A stretch of DNA of 64,000 bases from assembly GCA_963828285.1 (NCBI GenBank), contig CAWHEB010000004.1:1-64000 (forward strand), read 5' to 3'. The stretch is from DAIOEK01 sp963828285. GTDB lineage: Bacteria; Chloroflexota; Anaerolineae; Anaerolineales; Anaerolineaceae. Below the pieces are notes generated by a model. The model searched no databases and was not told where the DNA came from. It was given only the letters and a program-made list of their open reading frames with translations. This document shows positions 7,838 through 16,895 of this stretch, piece after piece (positions within the stretch are counted from its first letter, which is position 1; each line of letters opens with the position of its first letter). Both the position numbers and the translations under genes were made by a program.

Positions 7838-8869
7838 CTACTTGAATATCCGCAGCACCACGCTGCTGACCGCGATATCCTCCCCGGTGAAGACATCCTG
7901 CTGATGAAACAGCAGGCGCGCCCAGGAGGATTTTTTTAGCTCCAACTGGAAATCAAGATTCAGCTCCGAGTATTCCAGAGATGCCTGATAGATCTCCGGA
8001 AGCTCCAGCACTCCCAGTTGTGCACTCTGATTATCCAGCACCTCGAAAACCAGCCGGCAGTCTTTACGGCAGCGGAAAGCGCCATCGATGTGGATCTTGC
8101 CTTTGTAGATCTCCATCTCATTGGTTGGGCGGGTGATGGCAAATGCCTCTTCCAGATTGTTCGGCTCTGTTAGATCGTTCTCACCATAACTCATCAGAAC
8201 GATATCCTCAGCTTGCAGGTTGATGATCCGGCCGTACTGATCCAGGGTGTAGATGACCATCCGCGCGGATTCCGATACTCCCTGGATGTCAAAGGGCAGA
8301 TTATCGATGATATTGACCCGGCGGTTGCTGGCGTTGGGGAACGACCAGGTCTTCTCGATCAGGAATTTCCCATTTTCGCCGATCAAGTCCATATGGACCT
8401 TCGATTGATATCCGGGCAACACGGAGATGGATACCGGCAGAGGTGAAACCACACGGGAGAGCGACGCCGGAGAGATCACCTTGATCAGGGATTCCTCGAT
8501 CACCGCGGTGGGGGTTTGGGGTGTATTACTGGCGGTGCGCGTGTTCCGCGGGGTGAACGTTGGATAGGGAGTCCGCGTAGGTCTGAGTGTTTTGGTCTTG
8601 CCGTTATTGGTAAACGAGGGAGTGATGGTCTTTTTTAGTGTTGGCTTCTTTGTGGCTGTTTTGGTCACAAATTTTGGAGGGGTGATCGTGCTGGTCGATG
8701 TCGCTTTGGGGGTTAGCGAACCGGCCTTGGCGGTATCTACATACTCGCGAAGCGATTGTGTTTTCTGAGTGGGAACGCTGGAATTTATGGATGGTGATTG
8801 CGGCAGGCAGGATGAAAGGAAAAATACTGCCAGAATGAATAAACCGATCAGCCTGATGAATTTTTGCAT
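7838..8869 (-). CDS. Lipoprotein with Thr/Pro/Lys-rich linker, function unknown
   Basis: This 343-residue protein has a lipoprotein signal (FFLSSC, lipidated C21) and a linker of about 100 residues rich in Thr, Pro, Ser and Lys. The globular C-terminal part from about residue 125 begins ESLIKVISPASLSRVVSPLP. It contains FRCRKDCRLVFEVLD, with two Cys that may form a disulfide. The fold looks beta-rich, as expected for an Ig-like surface domain, but I do not recognise the family. It lies ten bases downstream of a response regulator gene on the same strand, so the two are probably co-transcribed. Confidence 0.75.
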   Translation of the reverse strand: MQKFIRLIGLFILAVFFLSSCLPQSPSINSSVPTQKTQSLREYVDTAKAGSLTPKATSTSTITPPKFVTKTATKKPTLKKTITPSFTNNGKTKTLRPTRTPYPTFTPRNTRTASNTPQTPTAVIEESLIKVISPASLSRVVSPLPVSISVLPGYQSKVHMDLIGENGKFLIEKTWSFPNASNRRVNIIDNLPFDIQGVSESARMVIYTLDQYGRIINLQAEDIVLMSYGENDLTEPNNLEEAFAITRPTNEMEIYKGKIHIDGAFRCRKDCRLVFEVLDNQSAQLGVLELPEIYQASLEYSELNLDFQLELKKSSWARLLFHQQDVFTGEDIAVSSVVLRIFK

Positions 8870-8878
8870 ACAACCAAT

Positions 8879-9247
8879 TTACTGTTGATGGTCGTCATAC
8901 TTTTTTATGGTGTTCATGAGTTCCTGAAGCGGTACGGGCTTAAATAGATAGCCCTGAGCACCTGCTTCGATACATACCAGCGAATCGTCCAATGACGCTC
9001 CAGCGGAGAGGATGATGACCGGGATCTTTTCGGTGAGCGACTTTGATTTCAGCTTTTTCAAGACCTCCAAACCATCCATATCCGGCATCATCATATCTAA
9101 AAAGATAACCGAGGGTTGGATTTCGACAGCCATTCTGATGGCTTCCTTGCCGCTTCGGGCAAGCTTAGCTTGATATCCCAGGAGCTTGGCTGCCTGGCCC
9201 ATCAATTCGAGTGTGATGGGATCATCATCGACGAACAAAATATCCAT
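8879..9247 (-). CDS. Single-domain response regulator
   Basis: This 122-residue stand-alone CheY-like receiver has the acidic pair in DILFVDDDP, the phospho-acceptor Asp in PSVIFLDMMMPDMDGLE, the Thr/Ser position in PVIILSAG and the Lys in YLFKPVPLQEL. There is no output domain, so it signals through protein contacts. No histidine kinase lies beside it; kinases occur at 36584-37783 and a degenerate one at 29554-31068. It is ten bases upstream of the lipoprotein gene and separated from the carboxypeptidase gene by a terminator. Confidence 0.92.
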   Translation of the reverse strand: MDILFVDDDPITLELMGQAAKLLGYQAKLARSGKEAIRMAVEIQPSVIFLDMMMPDMDGLEVLKKLKSKSLTEKIPVIILSAGASLDDSLVCIEAGAQGYLFKPVPLQELMNTIKKYDDHQQ

Positions 9248-9304
9248 AAGTAGAATCCCCTATGGGTCTGATTAAAACATAAAAAGCTGAATATGGGAAA
9301 TAAA

Positions 9305-9336
9305 AACAACTCCCAGAAATATGTCCGGGAGTTGTT
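9305..9336 (-). terminator. Terminator after the M32 carboxypeptidase
   Basis: AACAACTCCC and GGGAGTTGTT form a ten-base stem, followed on the minus strand by TTTTATTT. It begins 20 bases after the carboxypeptidase stop codon. Confidence 0.8.
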
Positions 9337-9355
9337 GGCACGATGCGGAATTTTA

Positions 9356-10858
9356 TTAGAGCTGATAAATATCGCTGTATTTGGATTTCAAGTAGCGCAA
9401 ATAGGGTTCCGGTTTGATCTTAGATCCGGTGATCTTCTTGACCATCACCTGCGGATCGAATTTCGCGCCGTGAACGTGGACCTTTTCACGCAGCCAACCT
9501 AATAACTGACCGAAATCACCGGTGCGGATCTGGCTTGGCAGCGAGGGGATATCCTCGAGCATCTTTTCCCATATCTGAACCGAGACCAGGTTACCGAGAG
9601 CATAGGTCGGGAAATATCCCATGCTGCCGCCGGACCAGTGGATATCCTGAAGGACTCCCTTGGCATCATTGGGCGGGGTCAACCCCAGATACTCCTGCAT
9701 TTTTGTGTTCCAGATCTCCGGCAGGTCTTTTACCTGAGCTTTGCCCTCCATCAGCGCGATCTCGATCTCGAGGCGGAGCATGACGTGCAGATTGTAGGTC
9801 GCTTCGTCGGATTCTACGCGAATTAGGGACGGCTCAACCTTGTTGATCCCCTTGTAGAACTGCTCCAGACTGACATTGCCCAGTGTATCTGTGAAGGCAT
9901 TTTGGAAGTTGCCATAGAAAAAGGTCCAGAATTCTCTGGATCGGCCGACCAGGTTTTCCCACAAGCGGGATTGGGACTCGTGGATGGCCATGGAAGCACC
10001 GTTAAACAAAAGGGTTCTACGGAGTGATTCACCGATTCCCTGTTCATAAAGAGCATGTCCGCACTCATGCATGGTGGAGAACAAAGCGGAAGAACCGGAG
10101 TTGGGAATGAACCGGGTGGTAATTCGGGTATCGCCGTAGCCGAAACTGGTGGTAAAGGGATGAGCGGCTTTATCCTGACGTCCACGCTGCCAATCATAGC
10201 CAAAGCGCGTGATCACATCCACGCCAAAATCCCATTGCTTTTGTTCATCCAGGGTGACTTTAAGGAAAGAGTCATCAATAACCGGCTTTTCCTTGATCTG
10301 TCGGATGAGTTCAACCTGTTCGGTGCGAAGTTTATTAAATATGCTGATCACTTCGCTGGTCTTCAATCCAGGTTCATAATCATCCAATAGGGGATCGTAA
10401 ACATGGTCGAATGGTGCGAAGAAATCCGCATATTGGCGGCGCAGATCAACGATCTTCTCCAGGTGTGGCTGGAAGGTGCCAAATTTTGATTCAGCTCTGG
10501 CAGACACCCAGGCTTCCTGGGCAACTGCGGTCACCTGAGCAAATTCCCCAACCCAGTTTGATGGGACTTTGACCTGCTTGTCGTACTCCCTTTTGGTCAC
10601 ATGGATCAAACGCGCATCATCGGAATCTGATTCGAGGGTGTCAGCGAACGGAACCAATGATTCGAGTAACTCACCTATTTCAGGTGTAGTCAGTCGATCA
10701 TGGGTGATGCGGGCTAATGTGGAGAGCTGTTCACCGCGGGTTTCTCCACCGCCGGTTGGCATGTAGGTCTGTTGATCCCAACCCAGTACGGCTTGCGCAC
10801 CGATCAGATCTGAAATTTCATACAGACGTTCTTTAAGTTGTTTGAGTTTTTCCTGCAT
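9356..10858 (-). CDS. Carboxypeptidase M32 (Taq carboxypeptidase family)
   Basis: This 500-residue metallocarboxypeptidase has the M32 zinc motif HECGHALYEQGIGE (HExxH). Other family blocks are visible: DQQTYMP near the N-terminus, NEF-type segment HPFTTSFGYGDTRITTRF, and DIHWSGGSMGYFPTYALGN near the C-terminus. Family members remove C-terminal residues from peptides in the cytoplasm. The chosen ATG at 10858 overlaps the stop of the preceding dehydrogenase gene (TAATG) and has GGAAGGTGG upstream; an upstream ATG at 10873 is in frame but less likely. Linkage to an oxidative serine-pathway gene suggests only shared transcription. Confidence 0.92.
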   Translation of the reverse strand: MQEKLKQLKERLYEISDLIGAQAVLGWDQQTYMPTGGGETRGEQLSTLARITHDRLTTPEIGELLESLVPFADTLESDSDDARLIHVTKREYDKQVKVPSNWVGEFAQVTAVAQEAWVSARAESKFGTFQPHLEKIVDLRRQYADFFAPFDHVYDPLLDDYEPGLKTSEVISIFNKLRTEQVELIRQIKEKPVIDDSFLKVTLDEQKQWDFGVDVITRFGYDWQRGRQDKAAHPFTTSFGYGDTRITTRFIPNSGSSALFSTMHECGHALYEQGIGESLRRTLLFNGASMAIHESQSRLWENLVGRSREFWTFFYGNFQNAFTDTLGNVSLEQFYKGINKVEPSLIRVESDEATYNLHVMLRLEIEIALMEGKAQVKDLPEIWNTKMQEYLGLTPPNDAKGVLQDIHWSGGSMGYFPTYALGNLVSVQIWEKMLEDIPSLPSQIRTGDFGQLLGWLREKVHVHGAKFDPQVMVKKITGSKIKPEPYLRYLKSKYSDIYQL

Positions 10859-11799
10859 TAGGCCACCTTCCATCTTAATTCTTCGCCCTTAAGCGCACGA
10901 AGGATCTCACTGGCAATATCATCGGCTGCACGAGCTTGGGCTTCGATTGTCTGAGCACCGACATGGGGAACCGCGATGACTTTTGGATGGGCAACCAGGT
11001 CGGTTAGTCCGGGTGGTTCGGTGGCGAAGACATCCAGAGCTGCGCCGGCTACCTTGCCGGAGTTGAGAGCCGCGAGCAAGGCGGTTTCATCGATCACACC
11101 GCCACGAGCAGCGCAGATGATATAGACTCCCTGTTTCATTTTCGCGAAAGAGGCGTCATTCATCATTCCCTTGGAATCAGGGGTCAGCGGAATGTGCATG
11201 GTGATCATATCCGCCTGCTTGTAAAGCTCGTCCAGGCTGACGGGATCGGCGCCGCGGGCTTTGATTTCTGCTGCAGGGATCAAGGGATCATAACCGATCA
11301 CTTTCATATCAAAAGCTGCTGCCCGTTTGCCAACAGCCGCGCCGATACGTCCCATGCCAATCACACCCAGAACTTTCCCATTCAGTTCCGCACCTTCAAA
11401 TTCCTTCTTGAGCCACTTGCCTTCTTTCATGGTTCGATCTGCACGAGCCAGATCGCGAACGATCGAAAGCATCAATCCCATTGCGAGTTCAGCTACAGCG
11501 ACGGTCGTTGCCAGAGGAGAATTTACAACAGTCACACCAGCAGCTTTAGCAGCTGCGAGATCGATATTATCCACACCCACACCTGCACGACCGACCGCTT
11601 TCAGTTTCTTGCCGGCAGCGAACACTGCAGCGTTCACTTTGGTCCGTCCGCGGACAATCAGCGCATCATAATCCCCGACTACCAATAACAGATCCTCTGC
11701 GGAAATGCCCGTTTTTTCATCCACCACTGCGGATTTTTTCAGCATTTCCAACCCATTCTTATCCAAACCATCGGTGATCAATACTTTCCAATCAGTCAT
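10858..11799 (-). CDS. serA: D-3-phosphoglycerate dehydrogenase-like 2-hydroxyacid dehydrogenase
   Basis: This 313-residue NAD-dependent D-2-hydroxyacid dehydrogenase has the substrate-domain block VGRAGVGVDNIDL and VNSPLATTVAVAELA, the Rossmann motif VLGVIGMGRIG and the catalytic R in CAARGGVID. The E (around FATEPPG) and His (AVPHVGAQT) also fit. It matches SerA of the short type, with no C-terminal ACT or ASB domain, so feedback by serine through ACT is not expected. The start has TTGGAGG upstream. A T-tailed hairpin lies in the leader 34 bases before the ATG. Related hydroxyacid dehydrogenases with other substrates cannot be excluded. Confidence 0.82.
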   Translation of the reverse strand: MTDWKVLITDGLDKNGLEMLKKSAVVDEKTGISAEDLLLVVGDYDALIVRGRTKVNAAVFAAGKKLKAVGRAGVGVDNIDLAAAKAAGVTVVNSPLATTVAVAELAMGLMLSIVRDLARADRTMKEGKWLKKEFEGAELNGKVLGVIGMGRIGAAVGKRAAAFDMKVIGYDPLIPAAEIKARGADPVSLDELYKQADMITMHIPLTPDSKGMMNDASFAKMKQGVYIICAARGGVIDETALLAALNSGKVAGAALDVFATEPPGLTDLVAHPKVIAVPHVGAQTIEAQARAADDIASEILRALKGEELRWKVA

Positions 11800-11832
11800 A
11801 GTAAATCCTCCAATTTATTGATCTGAACAAAA

Positions 11833-11864
11833 AATCATCATGCATTTGTATCTGCATGATGATT
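11833..11864 (-). promoter_or_regulatory. Perfect hairpin with T-run in the serA leader
   Basis: AATCATCATGCA and TGCATGATGATT form a perfect 12-base stem with an eight-base loop, followed on the minus strand by TTTTTTG, then about 27 bases and the serA ATG. It is either the terminator of the decayed permease gene upstream or an attenuator for serA. No alternative pairing partner was found by eye. Confidence 0.5.
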
Positions 11865-11925
11865 CTACACTATTAACAATCTTAATTCATCAGACTATTT
11901 CAATAATTAATCCATGAACATTTTT

Positions 11926-11995
11926 TTCGTAATGCAACGCTTTAACCGGTTCGAGCTCGGCGGCGCGGCTAGCCGCATAAATGCCAAAGAAAAGT
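11926..11995 (-). pseudogene. Remnant of a second MacB-type permease C-terminus
   Basis: On the minus strand this encodes LFFGIYAASRAAELEPVKALHYE, which closely matches the C-terminus FFGIYPANRAANLEPVEALRYE of the intact permease at 12193-13422. The DNA also matches. The normal stop is missing and nothing of the rest of the gene is visible in the following 190 bases. It is a leftover of a duplicated permease gene, most of which was deleted. Confidence 0.75.
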
Positions 11996-12064
11996 CGCAA
12001 AAACCGTCTTGAATCTCAAGAGGGTATCTACTTCTAATTTCCTATATCTTTTTACCCACCCCAA

Positions 12065-12160
12065 CCCCTCCCGCTGAGATGATCTCTTCCATCCAAAATT
12101 CTATATGCGGGAGGGGCTATTAAGTTCAGGGATGGAAAGTTCTGCGAACCTTCCATCCCT
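12065..12160. other. Two inverted repeats downstream of the permease gene
   Basis: CCCCTCCCGC (12065-12074) and GCGGGAGGGG (12107-12116) form a long-loop inverted repeat. AGGGATGGAA (12128-12137) and TTCCATCCCT (12151-12160) form a tighter hairpin. The second is suitably placed to end the macAB-like operon, though it lacks a clear T-run. Confidence 0.45.
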
Positions 12161-12192
12161 ATCAACCCTGTTTCTCTTAAGATGTCGAATGA

Positions 12193-13422
12193 TTATTCGT
12201 AACGCAATGCTTCGACCGGTTCGAGGTTGGCGGCGCGATTAGCCGGGTAAATGCCAAAGAACAAGCCAACCGCTGTAGAAAAAACGGTTGCCAGGATGAT
12301 GAAATCCAGACTGACGTTCGGGACGAATGGTGTATCGCTTGCTGCAGCTATTTGCCCCACACCGATGGCTATGAGATAGCCGAAGGCGATCCCAATTATT
12401 CCGCCCAGCATGCTCAGGAGGGAGGATTCGGTCAGGAACTGGATCAGGATATCCCGCTTGCGAGCGCCTAGAGCCTTGCGCAAACCGATTTCCTTGGTAC
12501 GCTCGGTTACACTGACCAGCATGATATTCATGATGCCAATTCCGCCGACGAGCAAGGAGATTGCCGCAATGCCGCCTAGGAAGATGGTCAACACACCGGT
12601 GATGGTCTTCGCCGTGTTCACAAAATCAGCCTGCGAGAAAACCGTAAAGTCATCTTCGCCCAGACGGGTGCGGTGGCGTTCCCGTAATATCTGGGAAATC
12701 TCATCGGATGCATCCAAGACTTTATCGGCATCCGCAGCCTGGACCAGCATGAGGTCGACCTCATCACTGCGCTTCCGGGTAAGGATGCGGGACTGTGCTG
12801 TGGAAAACGGAACCAATACAACATCATCCTGACTTCCGAATGATCCGCCGCCCTTTTTTGTCAAAACACCAAGGACCCTAAAAGGAGATCCCTCAATCCG
12901 AACTGTCTCACCGACCAAGCCGTTCGTCCTATCGAAGAGTTTGGTCGCAACATCCGAGCCTAGCAGGACCACCGATGAACGGCTGATCAGGTCTTCCTCG
13001 GTGATGAGGGATCCTTCTTCAACCGCGTAACTTCGCATTTCCTGGTAATTGGGAGAGATCCCATTCAAGGTTGTTGTTGTTTGTTCACCAGAAAATGAAA
13101 CTTTCACCTGACCCTGGATCACTGATGATACTGCCTCAATCGATGGAGCCTGGAAGCGGTCAGATAGCGCCTGAGCGTCACCAAGGGTGATGGGTTCAGG
13201 GTTGCGAACATCTGCCGCAAAATTACCTTGAAAGACAAACAAAAGGTTAGTTCCGATTCCACTGATCGACCCGGTGATGGTATCCTGGGCACCCTGACCC
13301 ACCGCCAGCATGGCGATCACGGCGGCTACGCCGATAACAATACCAAGGATGGTCAGACTGGAACGTAATTTGTTGCCGGCCAGACTATCCAATGCTTCAA
13401 GAATTGCCTGTCCAAGGTTCAT
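12193..13422 (-). CDS. MacB-type ABC transporter permease
   Basis: This 409-residue protein has an N-terminal helix after ALDSLAGNKLRSSLTILGI, a periplasm-side MacB-PCD domain (about residues 45-250) and three C-terminal helices with GGIGIMNIMLVSVTERTKEI and GLRKALGARKRDIL. It ends in the typical GIYPANRAANLEPVEALR. With the ATPase and the adaptor it forms a MacA/MacB-like mechanotransmission exporter, probably for a peptide, lipoprotein or drug. Overlap of four bases with the ATPase gene shows tight coupling. Substrate cannot be inferred. Confidence 0.9.
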   Translation of the reverse strand: MNLGQAILEALDSLAGNKLRSSLTILGIVIGVAAVIAMLAVGQGAQDTITGSISGIGTNLLFVFQGNFAADVRNPEPITLGDAQALSDRFQAPSIEAVSSVIQGQVKVSFSGEQTTTTLNGISPNYQEMRSYAVEEGSLITEEDLISRSSVVLLGSDVATKLFDRTNGLVGETVRIEGSPFRVLGVLTKKGGGSFGSQDDVVLVPFSTAQSRILTRKRSDEVDLMLVQAADADKVLDASDEISQILRERHRTRLGEDDFTVFSQADFVNTAKTITGVLTIFLGGIAAISLLVGGIGIMNIMLVSVTERTKEIGLRKALGARKRDILIQFLTESSLLSMLGGIIGIAFGYLIAIGVGQIAAASDTPFVPNVSLDFIILATVFSTAVGLFFGIYPANRAANLEPVEALRYE

Positions 13423-14099
13423 GATTGCGCCTCCACCAATCCATCACGGAGACGGATGATGCGTTGGGTCTGCGCAGCAACAGTCGGGTCATGGGTAACA
13501 ATGATCAGAGTTGTCCCTCGTTCACGGTTCAATTTGAGCAAAAGATCCATGATCTCCCTACCGGATTTTGAATCAAGATTGCCGGTAGGTTCATCGGCCA
13601 TAATGATGGCGGGATTGTTCACCAGCGATCTTGCGATCGCAACACGCTGCTGCTGACCCCCTGACAATTCGGTAGGTTTATGGGTCATACGGTCGCCCAA
13701 TCCCACCAGCGAAAGCGCTTCGGACGCACGTGGTTTTCTTTCCTTGGTTATGCCAGCATAACGCATGGGAAGTTCAACATTTGCCAGGGCTGAAACCCGG
13801 GTGAGTAAATTGAAATTCTGAAAGATGAAACCCACCTTGCGATTTCTGATCGATGATAATTGATCATCACGCAGGTTTGAGACAAGCTCACCATCCAGGT
13901 AATAATCACCTTCTGTTGGATGGTCTAGGCACCCGAGTATATTCATCAGGGTGGATTTTCCTGATCCGGATGGACCCATAATGGCAACAATTTCGCCACG
14001 CTCGATGCAGATGGAGACGCCATCCAATGCTCTAACCTCAACATCGCCCATCTTATAAACTTTAGTGAGGTCGGTTGCGGAAATTACACAATCAGCCAC
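13419..14099 (-). CDS. MacB-type ABC transporter ATPase
   Basis: This 226-residue ATPase of the LolD/MacB class has Walker A GPSGSGKST, Q-loop FIFQNFNLL, signature LSGGQQQRVAIARSL, Walker B IIMADEPTGNLD and H-loop IIVTHDP. It powers the permease encoded just downstream (four-base overlap) and shares its upstream end with the adaptor gene. Length is standard for an ATPase not fused to its permease. Confidence 0.95.
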   Translation of the reverse strand: MADCVISATDLTKVYKMGDVEVRALDGVSICIERGEIVAIMGPSGSGKSTLMNILGCLDHPTEGDYYLDGELVSNLRDDQLSSIRNRKVGFIFQNFNLLTRVSALANVELPMRYAGITKERKPRASEALSLVGLGDRMTHKPTELSGGQQQRVAIARSLVNNPAIIMADEPTGNLDSKSGREIMDLLLKLNRERGTTLIIVTHDPTVAAQTQRIIRLRDGLVEAQS

Positions 14100-15376
14100 T
14101 ATCGCCCCCCGCCCATCATTCCCGGGCCAAATCCACCACCGCCAATCAATTCATTCGATGGATTGAGAACCAGCAGATCACCTTCCTTCAAATTGCCGCC
14201 GGTCACCTCAGCATAATTATCTGCAATCGAACCAATCTGGATCTCAACAGATTTAGGTTTTACGATATTGGGTCTGACGACAAAGACAAAATGTTTGCCG
14301 TCGATCAAGCGCACTGCACGATTTGGAACCATCAAAACATTATCCAAGGTTGTGGTGACGATGTTCACACCGGCAGTCATAAGCGGCAGCACATCAGAAT
14401 CCATATTCAGGAGTTCAACAGTTACCGCATAGTTGACCACACCGGAAGTGACTGTCCCCACCCTGCCAACTTCACTTACTTTTCCCTGGTATTCTTTATT
14501 GGGAATCCCATCGAATGTGAGGGTCACATCCTGACCGACCTTGATACGGTTAATATCCACCTCGGAAATCTCAACATCAATGTACAAATGGGTTAGATCA
14601 TCCATTCTGAACGCTTCGACACCTGGTGCGACAATATCTCCAGGTTTACTGCTGACATCGGTTATCGTACCGTTAAAGGGAGCCTCAATCCGCGCAAGGT
14701 TAATCGTAGCCTGGGCGGCAGCAACTCTCGCTTCCGCAGCAGCGATATCGCGTGGATCGGGTCCGTCCTTAAGACGATCAAATTCGCGCTGTGCATCTTC
14801 CAATTTTGCTTCAGTAACAGCTAATCGTGCATCTACTTTATCCATTTCACGTTCAGTCGGGTTACGGATTTCTTTCTTCTTCCGTGGGCCAAAGCGGGTC
14901 ATCACTTTCTTATAAACGGTGATCTCACCGTTATAAGATCTGCGGCTGGCTGCTGCATCTTCCCACTTCTCAGTTGCATCAAGCAGTGCCTGTTGAGCAT
15001 TGGCAAATGCAAGGCTGGAATTTCGGGCATTATCGAGTGCTTGTAGAGCAGCATTATAATCAGCTTCAGCAAGAATAATGTTCTGCGAGAGCGAAGTAGA
15101 TTTCAAGTTGGCCATCTTATCGCCAGCGTTGACCTGCTGATCAAGAACAACATCGACAGTTTCGACTGTCCCGTTAGTTTGCCAGGTGATCACAGCGGAT
15201 TGATTCGCACGGACAGTACCAGTCGCACCAACGGTGCCGGTAAGCGTTCCCTTTTTCGCAGGCTCGGTCTGATATTTCGATGCTGCCTGGACTTTTTGAG
15301 CTTGTCCATTCCAGATAAAGAAACCAACCAAACCAAGTGCTGCGATGATACCTACAATGATGAGTACTTTTTTCAT
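14099..15376 (-). CDS. MacA-like periplasmic adaptor (HlyD/RND adaptor family)
   Basis: From the ATG at 15376 this is a protein of about 425 residues. It has one N-terminal membrane anchor (VLIIVGIIAALGLVGFFIW), a lipoyl/barrel-sandwich half (GTVGATGTVRANQSAVI) and a coiled coil around 130-210. The second lipoyl half follows (ARIEAPFNGTITDVSSKPGDIV), then beta-barrel and membrane-proximal domains, and a Gly/Met-rich tail. It fits the adaptor of a tripartite or monoderm MacAB-like pump. An in-frame GTG/ATG 18 bases upstream is less likely. A short palindrome lies 31 bases upstream. Confidence 0.9.
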   Translation of the reverse strand: MKKVLIIVGIIAALGLVGFFIWNGQAQKVQAASKYQTEPAKKGTLTGTVGATGTVRANQSAVITWQTNGTVETVDVVLDQQVNAGDKMANLKSTSLSQNIILAEADYNAALQALDNARNSSLAFANAQQALLDATEKWEDAAASRRSYNGEITVYKKVMTRFGPRKKKEIRNPTEREMDKVDARLAVTEAKLEDAQREFDRLKDGPDPRDIAAAEARVAAAQATINLARIEAPFNGTITDVSSKPGDIVAPGVEAFRMDDLTHLYIDVEISEVDINRIKVGQDVTLTFDGIPNKEYQGKVSEVGRVGTVTSGVVNYAVTVELLNMDSDVLPLMTAGVNIVTTTLDNVLMVPNRAVRLIDGKHFVFVVRPNIVKPKSVEIQIGSIADNYAEVTGGNLKEGDLLVLNPSNELIGGGGFGPGMMGGGR

Positions 15377-15406
15377 TTTCAATTCCTTGATCAATTCTTT
15401 CGTTTA

Positions 15407-15421
15407 ATTAGGTTACCTAAT
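15407..15421. promoter_or_regulatory. Palindrome ATTAGGTTACCTAAT upstream of the macA-like gene
   Basis: Two seven-base arms around one central base, a size typical of MarR- or TetR-type operators. It lies 31 bases before the adaptor start codon, in the region expected for the operon promoter. The regulator is not adjacent. This assignment is inference. Confidence 0.4.
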
Positions 15422-15585
15422 CAATCACAAATTATAATTGGTTTAAGCAAGATTTCTGTAAGAGTCCAGTGAAAATCTGGTAAAACGATTATACGCTCGT
15501 GAAATCCATTCATACAGAGGTTATACAATAGCATATTACAGATAGAATCCCTATCTCAAATTCATACTATATACGGTGGTCGATA

Positions 15586-16891
15586 TTGAGAAGTTTTAGA
15601 TTAGTACAGATCGTTTATAAGAACCTGGTTGCCTTCCTTATTCTGGTCATGCTTTGTCAACAAAGCCTAGTTCCGTTCCGGGAACCGATAGAAAAAGTCC
15701 GTCGTTTCACCCGTTCCATAGAGTTCGATTACGGGTCATGGACTGATAACGCGATTATTGAGAAAATAAAATCATCCCTGGTTAAATTTGATAAGTTGAT
15801 TCCTGAAAATAATCAAAAAAAAATAGTTATGTACTACATCGAGCTGATCCGATCAAAACAAGATCTGGAAGATCAGATAAAGATCGTTTACTCAGATCCA
15901 AATGAAAAGAATCCAGATGCGTCTTCGCAACCAAATAAAAAGCAGTTAGACAATTTGTTGTCTGAACTATACATAATCAGCCCAACAGTTGAGCGAATTC
16001 TGGAGAGACAAACCGCTAACGCGATCGAAAAACTGGGATTAAGTACATTGTCTGCGGATTTTCCTCCGGTCTCTTTTCATACATCCCCGCTTCCTCTTGC
16101 TCTTATCATTTCGCCCAGAGATGTCATTCGTCAAGATGGGCATATCTCAATAGATTTCAAATCTGACTTTGGATGAGCAAATACAACTGGAGAATGAGGT
16201 AACGGCATCACTAAACTATTCCACGCTCGTAGAAGAAATCGGAGGTTTGGGTACCTACCCCACCATGGTTCAGCAAACCAGCGATCTGAATTGGATGTTG
16301 GAAGTCATTGCCCATGAGTGGACACATAATTATCTCGGATTGCGTCCATTGGGATTGAATTATGATCTTAATTCCGATCTACGGACCATCAATGAGACCG
16401 CTGCGAGCATCGCGGGAAAGGAAATCTCGGTGGAGGTTATAAAGACATATTATCCTGAACTGCTTCCACCAGAACCGGAACCCGCAAAACCTGATCGACC
16501 AGAAAGCTCCACACTGCACCAAGAAACACCGGAAGAACCAGATACAAAATTCTTTGATTTCAGAGCTGAAATGCGAATCACCCGGGTGACCACGGATGAT
16601 TTACTCACACAGGGGAAGATCGCAGAAGCTGAACAATACATGGAAGACCGCCGGCAAATGTTCTGGAATCATGGGTACCCGATTCGCAAGCTCAATCAGG
16701 CGTATTTCGCTTTTCATGGTGCTTATGCAGATACACCGGGAGGTGCTGCGGGGGAAGATCCGGTTGGGGAAGCGGTGCGTGAACTGAGGGCATACTCAGC
16801 TAGCCTATCCCAATTTGTGAACCGGATCTCACGGGTAAATTCCATTCAACAGCTAAATCTGTTGGTCCAAATATCTAAACCTGGAGGATGA
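15586..16891 (+). pseudogene. Membrane-anchored zinc peptidase-like protein (HEWTH), one frameshift
   Basis: The first frame gives an N-terminal membrane helix (LVAFLILVMLCQQSLV), a helical region and FPPVSFHTSPLPLALIISPR. The second frame continues with IGGLGTYPTMVQQTSDLNWM, the zinc motif HEWTHNYL and, about 30 residues on, NETAASIAGKE, whose Glu is a candidate third ligand. A Pro/Glu-rich segment and a helical tail with YAFHGAYADTPGG-like text follow. Deleting one A of the AAA at 16159-16161 joins both into about 434 residues. The arrangement is that of a gluzincin-like peptidase on the outer face of the membrane. I recall similar single-frame Anaerolineae proteins, which supports a sequence error. 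Confidence 0.72.
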
Positions 16892-16895
16892 GATT

